The notes under the pieces were generated by a model. That model did not search any database and was not told the DNA's origin. It saw nothing but the letters and a program-made list of their open reading frames with translations. Source: a virus. From it: a DNA stretch of 64,000 bases. The position numbers and the translations under genes were made by a program. Position 1 is the first letter of the stretch. Each line of letters opens with the position of its first letter. Positions 22,874-32,383 of this stretch are shown one piece after another. The stretch lies in the IMG/VR virus record IMGVR_UViG_3300022752_000030, positions 47,238-111,237 of that record; one strand, written 5' to 3'.

Positions 22874-24566
22874 AGAACTGACCAACGACTGTTGTGAAGT
22901 CAACACCAGTTCCAACAGCAACGAAATTCAACTGAATGAAGTTAATTGAACGAGCAGGCTTGATGTAAATATCACCAATAAATCTATTGGTATCAATAAC
23001 TTGTGGTGTGTTATTTGTTGTGTCACAAACAACTTTAAAGTCAGTAATACCACGGCGACCTTGGATATCACGTAAGAATGGAGTTACAAGAGCAACAAAT
23101 TGAGCGCGGGTAAATTCATCATTCAATTCAAACAATGAATATTGTGCAGCTCTTGAAATTGCTTTTTCTAAAATGATAAACAATCTACGTACATTAATTC
23201 TATCAAATGCGGAAGGCTTAGCTTGTAATGTTTTATCTCCAAACAATACAGTTCCTTGTCCTGGGAAAGAAACCACAGGATTTACACCAGCAGAATACAA
23301 TGCATCACGATAAGTCTTTGATGGATTCCAAGCTAACTTGATGCTATTTTTAATAGCGCCTCTGTTATAACCTGCGGGTGAGAACCATGGATCTCTTATG
23401 GTATCTGTGTATACACATAAACCAGCAATATCAGCATTTAGAGGAATCCAACGGTATACATTATTGTATTTGTCGAATTGATATTTCCAACCAGAATCAA
23501 CAACAACATATGAAGAAGAACGTGATAGTGATGTTAACCAACTATTAATATTAGTAGTTTCGTTACCAGCTTGGTTCACAACGCTTGAATATGGTGGAGA
23601 AATAAATGCAACGCAATCCATACGAGTTGTTGCAATATTATCGATTACATATTGTTGTATTGTGACACTAGCATTACCAGTCATCAACAAAGAAATATCA
23701 ACGGATTCTTTGTTTGCGAAATTTGAATATGCATTTTGTAAATTAGCGTCAGAAGGAACTTCATCGGTACCGCCAGCCAAACTAACCAATTCATTTGAGG
23801 TTAATCTTGCAAAAGTTGTATTTGCAGCAGGTTGACCCCAAGTTGAACTTGTAATCGAGTAACTTACTGGATCTACAGCATAAACGTACTTAGAGTTATT
23901 AAAAATTACTTGTTTGTAGTAATTTGTAGAACCGTTTAAAGAAGCATCACTTGCAGCTGAAACAAAAGCATATGTTTCCAAAACTGTATTTGCTGTTCCT
24001 GTGAATAAACCACCACGATCAACAATAACAATGTGCATTTCATCATTTGAACCGTTGGCAGCAGAAACGTAATCTGAAGTGCCTGGTGCGCTAGTAAAGT
24101 ATGATTTATATGTCCATGTACTAAATGTTGAGTTGTTTGCACAAACCGCAACATCAATAGAATTTCCTAAAACTCCAGGATATCTAGAAATAAAAGCGCC
24201 ATATAAATTGTTTTGACTGACATTTAAATATGAAGCTTCAAAAACATCCTCATTTGTTATCTGAACGTTTGTAGCTGATGTGTTTGCGTCAGCATTGAAT
24301 GAATTTGCACCAACAGCACGAACAATTTGAATATTGTTTCCGTAAGCTAAGAAGTTTGCAGATGTAAAGAAAGATACTGCTGAATTTGAATCGGGTTCAC
24401 CAAAAGTTTTTGTTAAGGTGATCTCACTATCAATTAATTTAAGTTTATTTGCAGGACCCCATTGAAATGTACCAGCAAAAGCACCAGCTGTAGATTGAAC
24501 TGAAGGAACTACTGTCGTTAAGTCAATTTCAGATACGTTTACGCCTGGAGAGATTTGAAATGCCAT
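22872..24566 (-). CDS. 18: tail sheath protein gp18
   Basis: The contractile sheath subunit. At 564 residues it is shorter than T4 gp18 (659). The N-terminus ISPGVNVSEIDLTTVVP and SVQSTAGAFAGTFQWGP are classic; AYSNFANKESVDISLLM, CVYTDTIRDPWFSPAGYNRG and the C-terminal INVRRLFIILEKAISRAAQY, FELNDEFTRAQFV and FRDIQGRRGI-like segments follow the sheath family. A central Ser/Thr/Asn-rich insertion (about 90-250) is the variable outer domain. Confidence 0.96.
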   Translation of the reverse strand: MAFQISPGVNVSEIDLTTVVPSVQSTAGAFAGTFQWGPANKLKLIDSEITLTKTFGEPDSNSAVSFFTSANFLAYGNNIQIVRAVGANSFNADANTSATNVQITNEDVFEASYLNVSQNNLYGAFISRYPGVLGNSIDVAVCANNSTFSTWTYKSYFTSAPGTSDYVSAANGSNDEMHIVIVDRGGLFTGTANTVLETYAFVSAASDASLNGSTNYYKQVIFNNSKYVYAVDPVSYSITSSTWGQPAANTTFARLTSNELVSLAGGTDEVPSDANLQNAYSNFANKESVDISLLMTGNASVTIQQYVIDNIATTRMDCVAFISPPYSSVVNQAGNETTNINSWLTSLSRSSSYVVVDSGWKYQFDKYNNVYRWIPLNADIAGLCVYTDTIRDPWFSPAGYNRGAIKNSIKLAWNPSKTYRDALYSAGVNPVVSFPGQGTVLFGDKTLQAKPSAFDRINVRRLFIILEKAISRAAQYSLFELNDEFTRAQFVALVTPFLRDIQGRRGITDFKVVCDTTNNTPQVIDTNRFIGDIYIKPARSINFIQLNFVAVGTGVDFTTVVGQF

Positions 24567-24618
24567 TTGATTCTCCTTGAATTATTATGTTATTTTGGCA
24601 ACTAAAATACCATAAAGA

Positions 24619-24626
24619 TATTTATC
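24619..24626 (-). promoter_or_regulatory. late promoter (GATAAATA) for gp18
   Basis: On the minus strand GATAAATA lies 52 bases before the sheath ATG, between gp17 and gp18. Confidence 0.45.
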
Positions 24627-24637
24627 AAACACTAAAT

Positions 24638-26317
24638 TTACATTCTTTGTAATGTTTTCTTAATAAAGTTTGAGTAAATTTGACCGGAGTCGGCTTTTTC
24701 CCAAACATCTCCATCATATATTTCAAAATCGTGTTCTAAACCATCCTCAATGATTGGTGCTGGTAAAGATTCTTCATCTACCTGATTCATATTTTCCAAT
24801 TGAATTTGTTTTCTCAGATCGTGATTTACAATTTCTTTGAAATATTTTTGTGTAGCAACCCAAGAAAAAATTACTAAAGTCATTACCAAATCATCATTTG
24901 CATCTTCTTCAGCAGAAAAAGAATTCTTTTGTGCAACAAAAGTTGTCAATTCCGAGTAGGTGTCAAAGTCGTTAATTAATAATTTATCACCTTCAATTAA
25001 CGTTTTTAAGTTTGAACAACCTATTTTTTTAACCTGCGGTGACATTTTGAGACCCATTTGAATGCCACGTGCAAAACCAGCGGAAAGTTGTTGAGGTTTT
25101 TTATTACCCGTAAATACTTTCCATAAGTTTTCATATTCAAAGTCTGCATGTAAAGAATCTGCAACTTGAGGATTGTTGTTAATTTCCACCAAAACATATG
25201 CATCATTATACAATTTTGCTGCATTGTAGATAATTGTCGGAAATAAAATTGGAGAAATCGATGAACTTTTATAGGTTGCCACTTGTTTATATGGCGTCTG
25301 TGAAATATCAATTACCGAAAATGCTGAACTGTCTAAATTCCTACCTTCAGAAACGTCAACGCAAATACAATATAAGTGGTCTTTTTTATTACTTTCACCA
25401 TCATCTTTAATAGGCCTCTCGTAAATCTTCATCATATCGTGTTGTGCAATAGGATCGATATAGACAATTTGTTGAAGTTTATTGCCTGAAATGAGTGTAT
25501 TTGATGAACCTAAGAATTCTGTTTCAAATTCTTGTGCAAACTGTCTTTCTGATGTGTTTCTTATTGTTTCTTCTTTCCATTCATCTGTTCTTCCTGGAAC
25601 ATTTGACCAGTGAATTTCAAAAGGAACGTAATTATTTTTTCTGTTGATTGAATCCATCCAAAGTTTATAAAACAAGTTCATACCATTTGGTGTTGAAACA
25701 ATAATGATTTTAGTTGTTTTACCAGAAGAAATAACAGGATAAACAGAGTTAAAAAACTCATTTGCGATATTTGCAGGAACGAAAGCAAATTCATCCAAGA
25801 AAACAATATTGAAAGATCCACCACGAACAGCAGAAGATGATGTTGACGCTGCAATTATTTTTGAACCATTCTCTAATTCAACATTACCTTTATTCCATGT
25901 GATCACGCCTTGTTGCAACCACATAGGTAAATTTTCATATGCAAGTTGGTATTTTGCTAGAATATCTCTAGCTAAAGAACCTTTGTTTGCTAAAACAGCA
26001 CAGTTTTGAGAATCTGTAAAAAGAGTTGCCCATAAAAGATAAGCAACAGTAGTTGTTGTTTTTCCGACCTGTCGTGGACATTTTGTAATTACAAAACGAT
26101 TATCTTTAAAAAGTTTAATCATTTTTTCTTGAAAGTCCCACATCTTAAAATTTATGAGGCCTTCATCAACGTTAACAATTTTTACATAATTTTTTGCAAA
26201 GTAAATTGGATCTTTAGAACATTTTACATATTCATCAACTTGTTCTTGTGTGTATTCAACTTGAACACCAGATCGTTTAAGTAAAGGATTATCACGGTAA
26301 GAATCTTTATTGTCCAT
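24638..26317 (-). CDS. 17: terminase large subunit gp17
   Basis: The packaging motor ATPase plus nuclease. Walker A in CPRQVGKTTT, Walker B FLDEFAF, the coupling SSGKTTKIIIVSTPNG segment and nuclease metal ligands beginning CICVDVSEGRNLDSSAFSVID, with a late D in EEDANDDLVMTLVIFSW, are in order. The 559-residue length is near T4 (610). The gp16 gene overlaps its start by 11 bases. Confidence 0.97.
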   Translation of the reverse strand: MDNKDSYRDNPLLKRSGVQVEYTQEQVDEYVKCSKDPIYFAKNYVKIVNVDEGLINFKMWDFQEKMIKLFKDNRFVITKCPRQVGKTTTTVAYLLWATLFTDSQNCAVLANKGSLARDILAKYQLAYENLPMWLQQGVITWNKGNVELENGSKIIAASTSSSAVRGGSFNIVFLDEFAFVPANIANEFFNSVYPVISSGKTTKIIIVSTPNGMNLFYKLWMDSINRKNNYVPFEIHWSNVPGRTDEWKEETIRNTSERQFAQEFETEFLGSSNTLISGNKLQQIVYIDPIAQHDMMKIYERPIKDDGESNKKDHLYCICVDVSEGRNLDSSAFSVIDISQTPYKQVATYKSSSISPILFPTIIYNAAKLYNDAYVLVEINNNPQVADSLHADFEYENLWKVFTGNKKPQQLSAGFARGIQMGLKMSPQVKKIGCSNLKTLIEGDKLLINDFDTYSELTTFVAQKNSFSAEEDANDDLVMTLVIFSWVATQKYFKEIVNHDLRKQIQLENMNQVDEESLPAPIIEDGLEHDFEIYDGDVWEKADSGQIYSNFIKKTLQRM

Positions 26318-26726
26318 CTTTACCTTTTAATATTTTAGATAGTTCGGCAGTTGAACCTACAAAAATAGCTTTATCGATATTTGTATTGCCTTCTTTTTTA
26401 TTATTTTTGTCCATATCACGCATTTGTTTTTGTATATTCAATAACTCTTTATTAGCGTCTACCATGTTTTTAAGTAGAGTTCCATAAACTTCAAATGCTC
26501 TTGGATGTTGACCTGCCTTGGCAATTTGTAATATTTCTTCCATTGCCTCTTTACCTTGATCAATTAAATCTTGAAGATTATCTTTAGATTGTTGATATGC
26601 ATCAACCAAATCCTCTTTAAGATCAGGTTCACCAATTTCTTTTTTAACTGGAACTAATGTAGTTTCTGTTTTTGTTACAGGAGTTACATCAAATATTTTT
26701 TCCATATTCTTATCAAAAGTACTCAT
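26307..26726 (-). CDS. 16: terminase small subunit gp16
   Basis: Regulates and loads the packaging motor. The 139-residue protein has the central coiled coil of gp16 (QQSKDNLQDLIDQGKEAMEEIL), followed by AGQHPRAFEVYGTLLKNMVDANKELL and a basic tail. Position before gp17 and gp15/16 overlap support the call. T4 gp16 is 164 residues. Confidence 0.9.
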   Translation of the reverse strand: MSTFDKNMEKIFDVTPVTKTETTLVPVKKEIGEPDLKEDLVDAYQQSKDNLQDLIDQGKEAMEEILQIAKAGQHPRAFEVYGTLLKNMVDANKELLNIQKQMRDMDKNNKKEGNTNIDKAIFVGSTAELSKILKGKDGQ

Positions 26727-27706
26727 ACGTCAAATTCAGTAATAATTGTGTTAGCTACATATGGAGTTGTTGCGTTTGCGTTAGCTGGATTTGGAGTAAT
26801 ATCAATTTGAACAAACTTTTTAGGTGCCAAATTATAAGAAGTAAATTTATAATTTGCTCTTGTGTTTATTCCATAAATTGGTTGTGAAGAAACGAAATTA
26901 CCGTTAACTTGTTTGAGTTTTAAAATATTGTTCTTGAAGGATACAACTATTGCAGTTGCAGTTGATACTTTCTGTGAATAACCTTGATAAACAGATTCTC
27001 CTATTTGATATGTTCCTGTACCACTTGAAGAATTTATTATAAAATCAACCACATCATCTTCTGTAATTTCATTATAAATTGAAGTGATTGAATGTGTAAT
27101 AACATTTGCTGTAGATGATTTACCAAAAATAAAACCTTTAGCTGTAAAATTTAAAGTCCAGATAATCATTCTGGTTTCATTTTCTCTCACACCTTCATAA
27201 ATTATTTCGTGACTTGTCGAATTCAAAATAATAGGTATTTCTTTAATTATACCCATTTCTGGAATTAAATTTAATTTGATTGTATAATCTGGTGTAAAAA
27301 ATGGTACAATATGTTCGATAATTTCTGTTGCATCTTCAATATTACGAACATACAAGTACAGATTAAAATCATAATCGTAGGGTACTGGATTATACTGAGA
27401 TAAAATTCCAGTATTTGTTGATGCAAAGTTTTTTATATTTGTGTTTTGTTTTCGACTCGAATCATATTTCAAACCTGTCATTTCAAAAGAAAATCTAGGT
27501 AAAGTAGTTTGAACTTTTTTGTTTAAGTTTAAATCTTCTTCCAACCTCATCACATATCTTTCTTTTGTAGCATATGCAATAGGTACGAGAAAGCGATTAG
27601 ATTGTGTTCCGTCAGGATTATATCTAATTAAAGTGATGTTGTCGAATAAATTACCAAATCCGATAATTGTTTTTCGGATTATTCTATTATGTTCAGTTGT
27701 TGACAT
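26723..27706 (-). CDS. 15: tail sheath stabiliser / tail terminator gp15
   Basis: Caps the sheath and joins tail to neck. The protein starts FGNLFDNITLIRYNPDG, FLVPIAYATKERYVMR (compare T4 gp15 GDLFSNIQIKR, VPITYASKEHFMMK), then NTGILSQYNPVPYDYDFNLYLYVR and IIEHIVPFFTPDYTIKLN. At 327 residues it is longer than T4 gp15 (272); the extra C-terminal part, from about 230, is Thr/Asn-rich beta structure. Overlaps gp14 by one base and gp16 by four. Confidence 0.92.
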   Translation of the reverse strand: MSTTEHNRIIRKTIIGFGNLFDNITLIRYNPDGTQSNRFLVPIAYATKERYVMRLEEDLNLNKKVQTTLPRFSFEMTGLKYDSSRKQNTNIKNFASTNTGILSQYNPVPYDYDFNLYLYVRNIEDATEIIEHIVPFFTPDYTIKLNLIPEMGIIKEIPIILNSTSHEIIYEGVRENETRMIIWTLNFTAKGFIFGKSSTANVITHSITSIYNEITEDDVVDFIINSSSGTGTYQIGESVYQGYSQKVSTATAIVVSFKNNILKLKQVNGNFVSSQPIYGINTRANYKFTSYNLAPKKFVQIDITPNPANANATTPYVANTIITEFDV

Positions 27707-28590
27707 TAGAGTTTTCCGAAAGGATTAATTTCTGAGAGGTCGATGATATTATTAGCTTGATTGTCAATATACTTATTATCATAAGTTTCATTCTCAGTAT
27801 CATCTTCAAGTGTATCAAAATTTACTGGCTTATAAACTGCTCCACTGCTTGCTCCATACACATCAACGTTTGCTTTAAATTCTCCTACTATCGAATGTAC
27901 ACTCAATACATTTGATGTTGGATTCCAAAGCTTTGACATTGCAACAACAGAAGCATTTGCATATGTTGTGTCTGGTGATTGATATACAATTTCGCCGTGT
28001 GTATACCAATAACCATTGCCTGCGTTCATATTTAATAATAAAGTATAAGCTGACTGGTGCATAACTTGATCAATTTGTGCAACACCTGTAGCAATACTTT
28101 CTTGAGAAAATTTGTATTTTTCCAATTCTAATTCGTAAAAGTAAGGTACGCTTCTTCCTAACATAAAGAAATCTTTTGTCTGATTTACAAATTTAATTTC
28201 ATATAATTCACCAGTTCCATTTAAAAATGGAACATAAATCAAATCACCCTCTAATGGTCTAGGTAGAGTATTTGGTGGTATTCTTTGATTAAAAGAACGT
28301 TTCGATAAAACCACGTTTACATTATTTTTAATTTCAAGACCAAATTTTGAGAAGAATTCTTTTTCACCCATATATTCTAAAGAATTGGATAGATAAAATT
28401 CTATTGCATATGCAGATTTAAAGTTTTTAACAGGATCTTCACCAAACAATGTATCTCTCGAAATATCATTTGTGTTAGGTACGTAATAAGCATCGAAACC
28501 CATAATTTTAATGGATTCGACAATTAAATCCTCAATTACTCTTTGTTCAGCATTTGAGTTATAATTATTAAAATAGTGTGAGGTTGCCAT
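27706..28590 (-). CDS. 14: neck protein gp14
   Basis: Head-completion neck protein. The opening YFNNYNSNAEQRVIEDLIVESIKIMG and FDAYYVPN, then RDTLFGEDPVKNFKSAYAIEFYL, EFFSKFGLEIKNNVNVVLSKRSF, PLEGDLIYVPF and FYELELEKYKFS follow the gp14 family. The 294-residue length exceeds T4 (256). Very tight spacing with gp13 and gp15 implies one transcript. Confidence 0.93.
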   Translation of the reverse strand: MATSHYFNNYNSNAEQRVIEDLIVESIKIMGFDAYYVPNTNDISRDTLFGEDPVKNFKSAYAIEFYLSNSLEYMGEKEFFSKFGLEIKNNVNVVLSKRSFNQRIPPNTLPRPLEGDLIYVPFLNGTGELYEIKFVNQTKDFFMLGRSVPYFYELELEKYKFSQESIATGVAQIDQVMHQSAYTLLLNMNAGNGYWYTHGEIVYQSPDTTYANASVVAMSKLWNPTSNVLSVHSIVGEFKANVDVYGASSGAVYKPVNFDTLEDDTENETYDNKYIDNQANNIIDLSEINPFGKL

Positions 28591-28591
28591 T

Positions 28592-29368
28592 TTAGTTCAA
28601 GAAGAATTCTAGTGGAGCACCATAATTCTTTTCCATTTCAGCTTCTAATCTTTCAATTTCATTGACCGCTTCTTGATAGATTTTATCACCATTTAAAGTA
28701 ACACCACCTGGAAGTTGCATACCAGCAAACTTCTTTAGGTTATTACCCCAAGTTCTTTTGATTAATTCTGTGGCATATTCTTTTAACCAACGATCATTCC
28801 AAACTTTTGAATAAACATCGGGATTAATAACCGCATAACATTCTGCAATTACTACTGTTCCTGCTGGTGCTTCTGATTGACCCCAAGCCCAATCAATATA
28901 CAGTCTTTGCATATGTCGTTGAAATCGTATAGGAACTTCACCCGTAAACATTAATTCTAAAGAACGTAAATGTTGTTGTGTTAACGTGTAGTTGATATAT
29001 GATGCAGACGTAAAATCATACAATTCGTTTAATCTAAGTTGATATCTTAAATCAAACATATTAACTGTTGACTGTGAATCTGAGATTGGAAATATACGAG
29101 TAACACCAACAATTTCCATTGCATTGTTGGCTTCATCTTTAGATTCACTCAAGTCAAGATACTTATTTGTTATATCTTGTTGTTGAACTGCTTTGATGTA
29201 ATATACTTTTTGTAGACCATCAAAATGGTAATCTTGCCAGTATTGCAAAGCATCGTCAATACGATCTTCTATTTGATCATCATCAACGTTAATTTCAATA
29301 ACTGGAAAACCTAGTCTTCTTAAACAATAGTCTTTAAAAGTATATCTGTCGGTAATTGGATTTGCCAT
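28592..29368 (-). CDS. 13: neck protein gp13
   Basis: Portal-side neck ring protein. TFKDYCLRRLGFPVIEINVDDD, DRIDDALQYWQDYHFDG, QQHLRSLELMFTGEVPIRFQRH and YIDWAWGQ are conserved gp13 segments, with a C-terminal WLKEYATELIKRTWGNNLKKF and QLPGGVTLNG as in the connector fold. The 258-residue length is close to the family. A perfect late octamer lies upstream. Confidence 0.94.
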   Translation of the reverse strand: MANPITDRYTFKDYCLRRLGFPVIEINVDDDQIEDRIDDALQYWQDYHFDGLQKVYYIKAVQQQDITNKYLDLSESKDEANNAMEIVGVTRIFPISDSQSTVNMFDLRYQLRLNELYDFTSASYINYTLTQQHLRSLELMFTGEVPIRFQRHMQRLYIDWAWGQSEAPAGTVVIAECYAVINPDVYSKVWNDRWLKEYATELIKRTWGNNLKKFAGMQLPGGVTLNGDKIYQEAVNEIERLEAEMEKNYGAPLEFFLN

Positions 29369-29396
29369 GACGTTATTTACCCATAGTTTTATTGGC

Positions 29397-29404
29397 TATT
29401 TATA
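29397..29404 (-). promoter_or_regulatory. late promoter (TATAAATA) for the neck/terminase genes
   Basis: A perfect octamer on the minus strand across the end of the glycosyltransferase-methyltransferase gene, 28 bases before the gp13 ATG; it should drive gp13-gp14-gp15-gp16-gp17. Confidence 0.7.
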
Positions 29405-30659
29405 TTCTCAATTGTCCGGGTAGTCTAGGCATGCCGTCTTTAATTGCAACTAACCATGCGGATGTAACACAAACATTTAAATTTTTCATCCATTCGTTTG
29501 GAAAATACGTTTCTTTTCTGTATTCTTGAAATCTAATTGTTTTGTTATCTATAAAATTTGCTAGATATGCATCTGTGTAATACAGAAAACTATTTTCGTT
29601 CCAGTAACTTACATGTGTTGGATCTTGAAAAGCGCCACGACCATCTGTACTAGGAACCTCAATAAATGTCCAACCACCTGGTGCCAAAACACGATGTATC
29701 TCAGACATTATTTTTGTTTTATCTGTTAAATGTTCCAAAATATGACTTGCATTTAATACACCAACAGAATTGTCAGGTAAAGGAATTCCTTTATTTAAAT
29801 CGTATACAATATCAGCATCAGGTCGTAAATCAACAGAAATGTAATTTGGATATGGATTCAAACCACCGCCAATATCTACCTTTAAAAGATTTCTATCGAG
29901 TGCATCTTTTTCTGCCAATTCTCTTGCATATTGATTAAACAATTCTTTTGTTTTTATTTGAATTGCTTCATTTCTGGCTATGAATGTGTTGTCTCCAGTA
30001 ATTCTGTAAAGATAAAGAACTTTTGGTATTCTGACCATTTTTGTTTTTAAATAAGTTCGAATACACAATTCGTGATCATCACAAATAGAAAGTTCTACAT
30101 TATGGCCACCCAACTCTTTATATACAGATGTTCTCCATGATCTCACGTGATCTGGTGCCCACCAAATATATCCTAAACTATGACTGGTGGGCTCAAAACT
30201 ATTCATTGCAATAAGTTTTTTTCCTTTCCATTCAAAATCTCTGTAAGTCCATCCATATTCTGATCCGTAAGGAATAAAATTATCTTCCATGTGCAACATT
30301 GCATCATCACTATAAACAAAACCAACATCTGGATTTTGATAGGCTTTATACAATTCTTCTAAACAATCCGGTGTGATAATGTCGTCATGATCCAATTCGA
30401 CAAGAACATCTCCTGTTCCACTATTAAAGGCCGCATTTTTAACTGCACCGACATTTGTATTTTTTTCTTTTGCACAAATGATTACAACACGGTTATCATT
30501 TTTAATTTTTTCTGGTATGTGTTGCGGTGTGCATTTGTTGTTTAGATAAAGAATCCATTCCCAATTCTCATAGGTTTGATTACAAATACTTTCGTATAAT
30601 TCTACTAAAAAAGGAATGTTTTCTGGACTGTGTTCTGGAGTTATTAAACTAAATTTCAT
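29400..30659 (-). CDS. glycosyltransferase family 2 - methyltransferase fusion
   Basis: Two enzymes in one 419-residue chain. Residues 1-~220 are a GT2 domain: FSLITPEHSPENIPFL, SICNQTYENWEWILYLNN, a DHDD metal motif in LVELDHDDIITPDCL, and a late acid ICDDHELCIR. Residues ~255-400 are a class I SAM methyltransferase: LLKVDIGGGLNPYP (motif I), ISVDLRP (motif II acid), GVLNASHILEHL and VLAPGGWTFIEVP. The fused design suggests adding and then methylating a sugar on one target. It is the last gene of the fibre-modification series that begins with three collagen-like fibres, so those fibres are the favoured but unproved acceptor. Confidence 0.8.
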   Translation of the reverse strand: MKFSLITPEHSPENIPFLVELYESICNQTYENWEWILYLNNKCTPQHIPEKIKNDNRVVIICAKEKNTNVGAVKNAAFNSGTGDVLVELDHDDIITPDCLEELYKAYQNPDVGFVYSDDAMLHMEDNFIPYGSEYGWTYRDFEWKGKKLIAMNSFEPTSHSLGYIWWAPDHVRSWRTSVYKELGGHNVELSICDDHELCIRTYLKTKMVRIPKVLYLYRITGDNTFIARNEAIQIKTKELFNQYARELAEKDALDRNLLKVDIGGGLNPYPNYISVDLRPDADIVYDLNKGIPLPDNSVGVLNASHILEHLTDKTKIMSEIHRVLAPGGWTFIEVPSTDGRGAFQDPTHVSYWNENSFLYYTDAYLANFIDNKTIRFQEYRKETYFPNEWMKNLNVCVTSAWLVAIKDGMPRLPGQLRI

Positions 30660-30661
30660 AA

Positions 30662-32383
30662 TTAATCAAAGAAAAATAAATGTGTTAATCTTCCGTCTTC
30701 TATTCCTTGACCAAAATAAGGTCCGGCCGAATGTATGCATCGTGCATCCATAATGACGAGTCTATTGTATATATTTGCTGCTGAATCCGTCACATCAAAT
30801 TTTGTGCTGTCATAGAAACCTCCAGCAAAAGCACCGGACGAATCATTATCCGTTGAATGTCTTGTGCCGTTAAGTTTTGATTGATGTAATCTGGTACCAC
30901 TTTCTAAAGGCGCATTTGGAGTTAAATAAATCATTGCGGCCCATTTTTGTAAATCGTAGTGATAAACTTGTGGATCTTCTGCTGTTGTTATTTGAAAACA
31001 ACCATTATAATCATGATTTTCAAAATTGAAAATTTCTTCACCAATAATTTTTTCAAAAGCTTCTTTGAGTCCTTTGGGTCTATATGGTACAACCGAACGT
31101 AATCCTTTGTACCAACGAATGTCTGATTTATATTCAACATTCAGTGCAAATTCTCTTACTTCGTCCGGATTTTGATAAAAATTATCTACGATAAAAAATC
31201 TTTTATTTGTGTTGGTGTTGATAAAGAAAGGTAAAGAATTTTTGTTTTCTTCTTCTACTTTTTGTTTTGCTAACTCATGCAATTTCTGAACTCTGCCTGT
31301 AGGACTATCATGATATAATGACGTATCAATCATCACGACAAACCTAGGAAATACATTTGTTCTTTCTGGTTGCATCATTCTTGTGGTGCAACTCAACATA
31401 CTTTTGTAATCACCTAAATTGTTATATATTTGAGCCAAAGCAAAAAGGTGATCGTTTCTTTCTGGAGCAAATTTTTCAGAAAGATTATAAGTGTTTATCG
31501 CATTGTTTACATCACCAATAAAGTTATAACATTCTCCTGCAAAAAATAATGCCATGTAACACATTTCATCAACTTCATTTTCGCCAATTTGTACTGGAAA
31601 TTTAGTAGATTGTTTGTGTCTTACAAATTCTTCAAAGTAATATATCGATCTTTTTGCGTATTCTTTTTTTTGCGTTTCACCTAATGGAAATGAACTTGAT
31701 TGGTATGCGTCCGTATAACTTTTACCAATGTACCAAAAATGATACAAGTCAGTAGTAAATGATTTTTCTTTGATCATTTTTTCTTCAAGAATCAAAGCGT
31801 CACTAATAAATTTTACAGGATTTGACCAACTCTGACCCTCATTGTATCCAACTTGTCTAAATTTTGGTGACAAATCGATTCTTTCAAAGTTTTCACCAAT
31901 ACCTTCAATATCACAATAAACTGTTTCGTGACAAGTATCGTGATTGAATCTCCAGGGAAGATTTGCGTTCCACATCCAAGCTCTATGATAAATGCATGTA
32001 CCACTTACTGCTGGTATGTGAAAAGCTTGTGTGTTTTTATTTTCTAGTGGTGACCAGTCGAAATCGTCATCAATTTCTAAAACTTCATCACAATCCATTT
32101 TTAAAATCCAATCGCAACCGTGATCTGTTTTTTGGCAGTATTGAATCAAGTGGTCACGATTCCATCCGAAACCAACCCAACCTTCTTCTACATCATACAA
32201 TTCACCTGAAAGTTTATTGTTGATTAAAAAATCTTTGACTATTTGGTCTGTACCATCAGTTGATCCATTATTCTGTAATACATAATAATCAACATATGGT
32301 AAACAAGAATCTAACATTCTTTTGATAACCGATGCTTCATTTTTAAACATTGTTATCATTACAATTTTACAATTTTTCTTCAT
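30662..32383 (-). CDS. glycosyltransferase family 2 - 2OG-Fe(II) oxygenase fusion
   Basis: A 573-residue chain in three parts. An N-terminal GT2-like domain (IVMITMFKNEASVIKRML, ADxD-like LKMDCDEVLEI) occupies ~1-230; a helical TPR-like middle (YMALFFAGECYNFIGDVNNA, LFALAQIYNNLGDY) spans ~275-345. The C-terminal ~170 residues (FFIVDNFYQNPDEVREFAL onward) match DUF6445-type 2OG oxygenases, with a complete facial triad: HYD in QVYHYDLQKW, a distal His in ARCIHSAGPY and the 2OG-binding Arg in GRLTHLFFF. Hydroxylation followed by glycosylation by one polypeptide resembles the collagen lysyl-hydroxylase/glycosyltransferase logic. It overlaps the following 2OG gene start by four bases. Confidence 0.8.
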   Translation of the reverse strand: MKKNCKIVMITMFKNEASVIKRMLDSCLPYVDYYVLQNNGSTDGTDQIVKDFLINNKLSGELYDVEEGWVGFGWNRDHLIQYCQKTDHGCDWILKMDCDEVLEIDDDFDWSPLENKNTQAFHIPAVSGTCIYHRAWMWNANLPWRFNHDTCHETVYCDIEGIGENFERIDLSPKFRQVGYNEGQSWSNPVKFISDALILEEKMIKEKSFTTDLYHFWYIGKSYTDAYQSSSFPLGETQKKEYAKRSIYYFEEFVRHKQSTKFPVQIGENEVDEMCYMALFFAGECYNFIGDVNNAINTYNLSEKFAPERNDHLFALAQIYNNLGDYKSMLSCTTRMMQPERTNVFPRFVVMIDTSLYHDSPTGRVQKLHELAKQKVEEENKNSLPFFINTNTNKRFFIVDNFYQNPDEVREFALNVEYKSDIRWYKGLRSVVPYRPKGLKEAFEKIIGEEIFNFENHDYNGCFQITTAEDPQVYHYDLQKWAAMIYLTPNAPLESGTRLHQSKLNGTRHSTDNDSSGAFAGGFYDSTKFDVTDSAANIYNRLVIMDARCIHSAGPYFGQGIEDGRLTHLFFFD

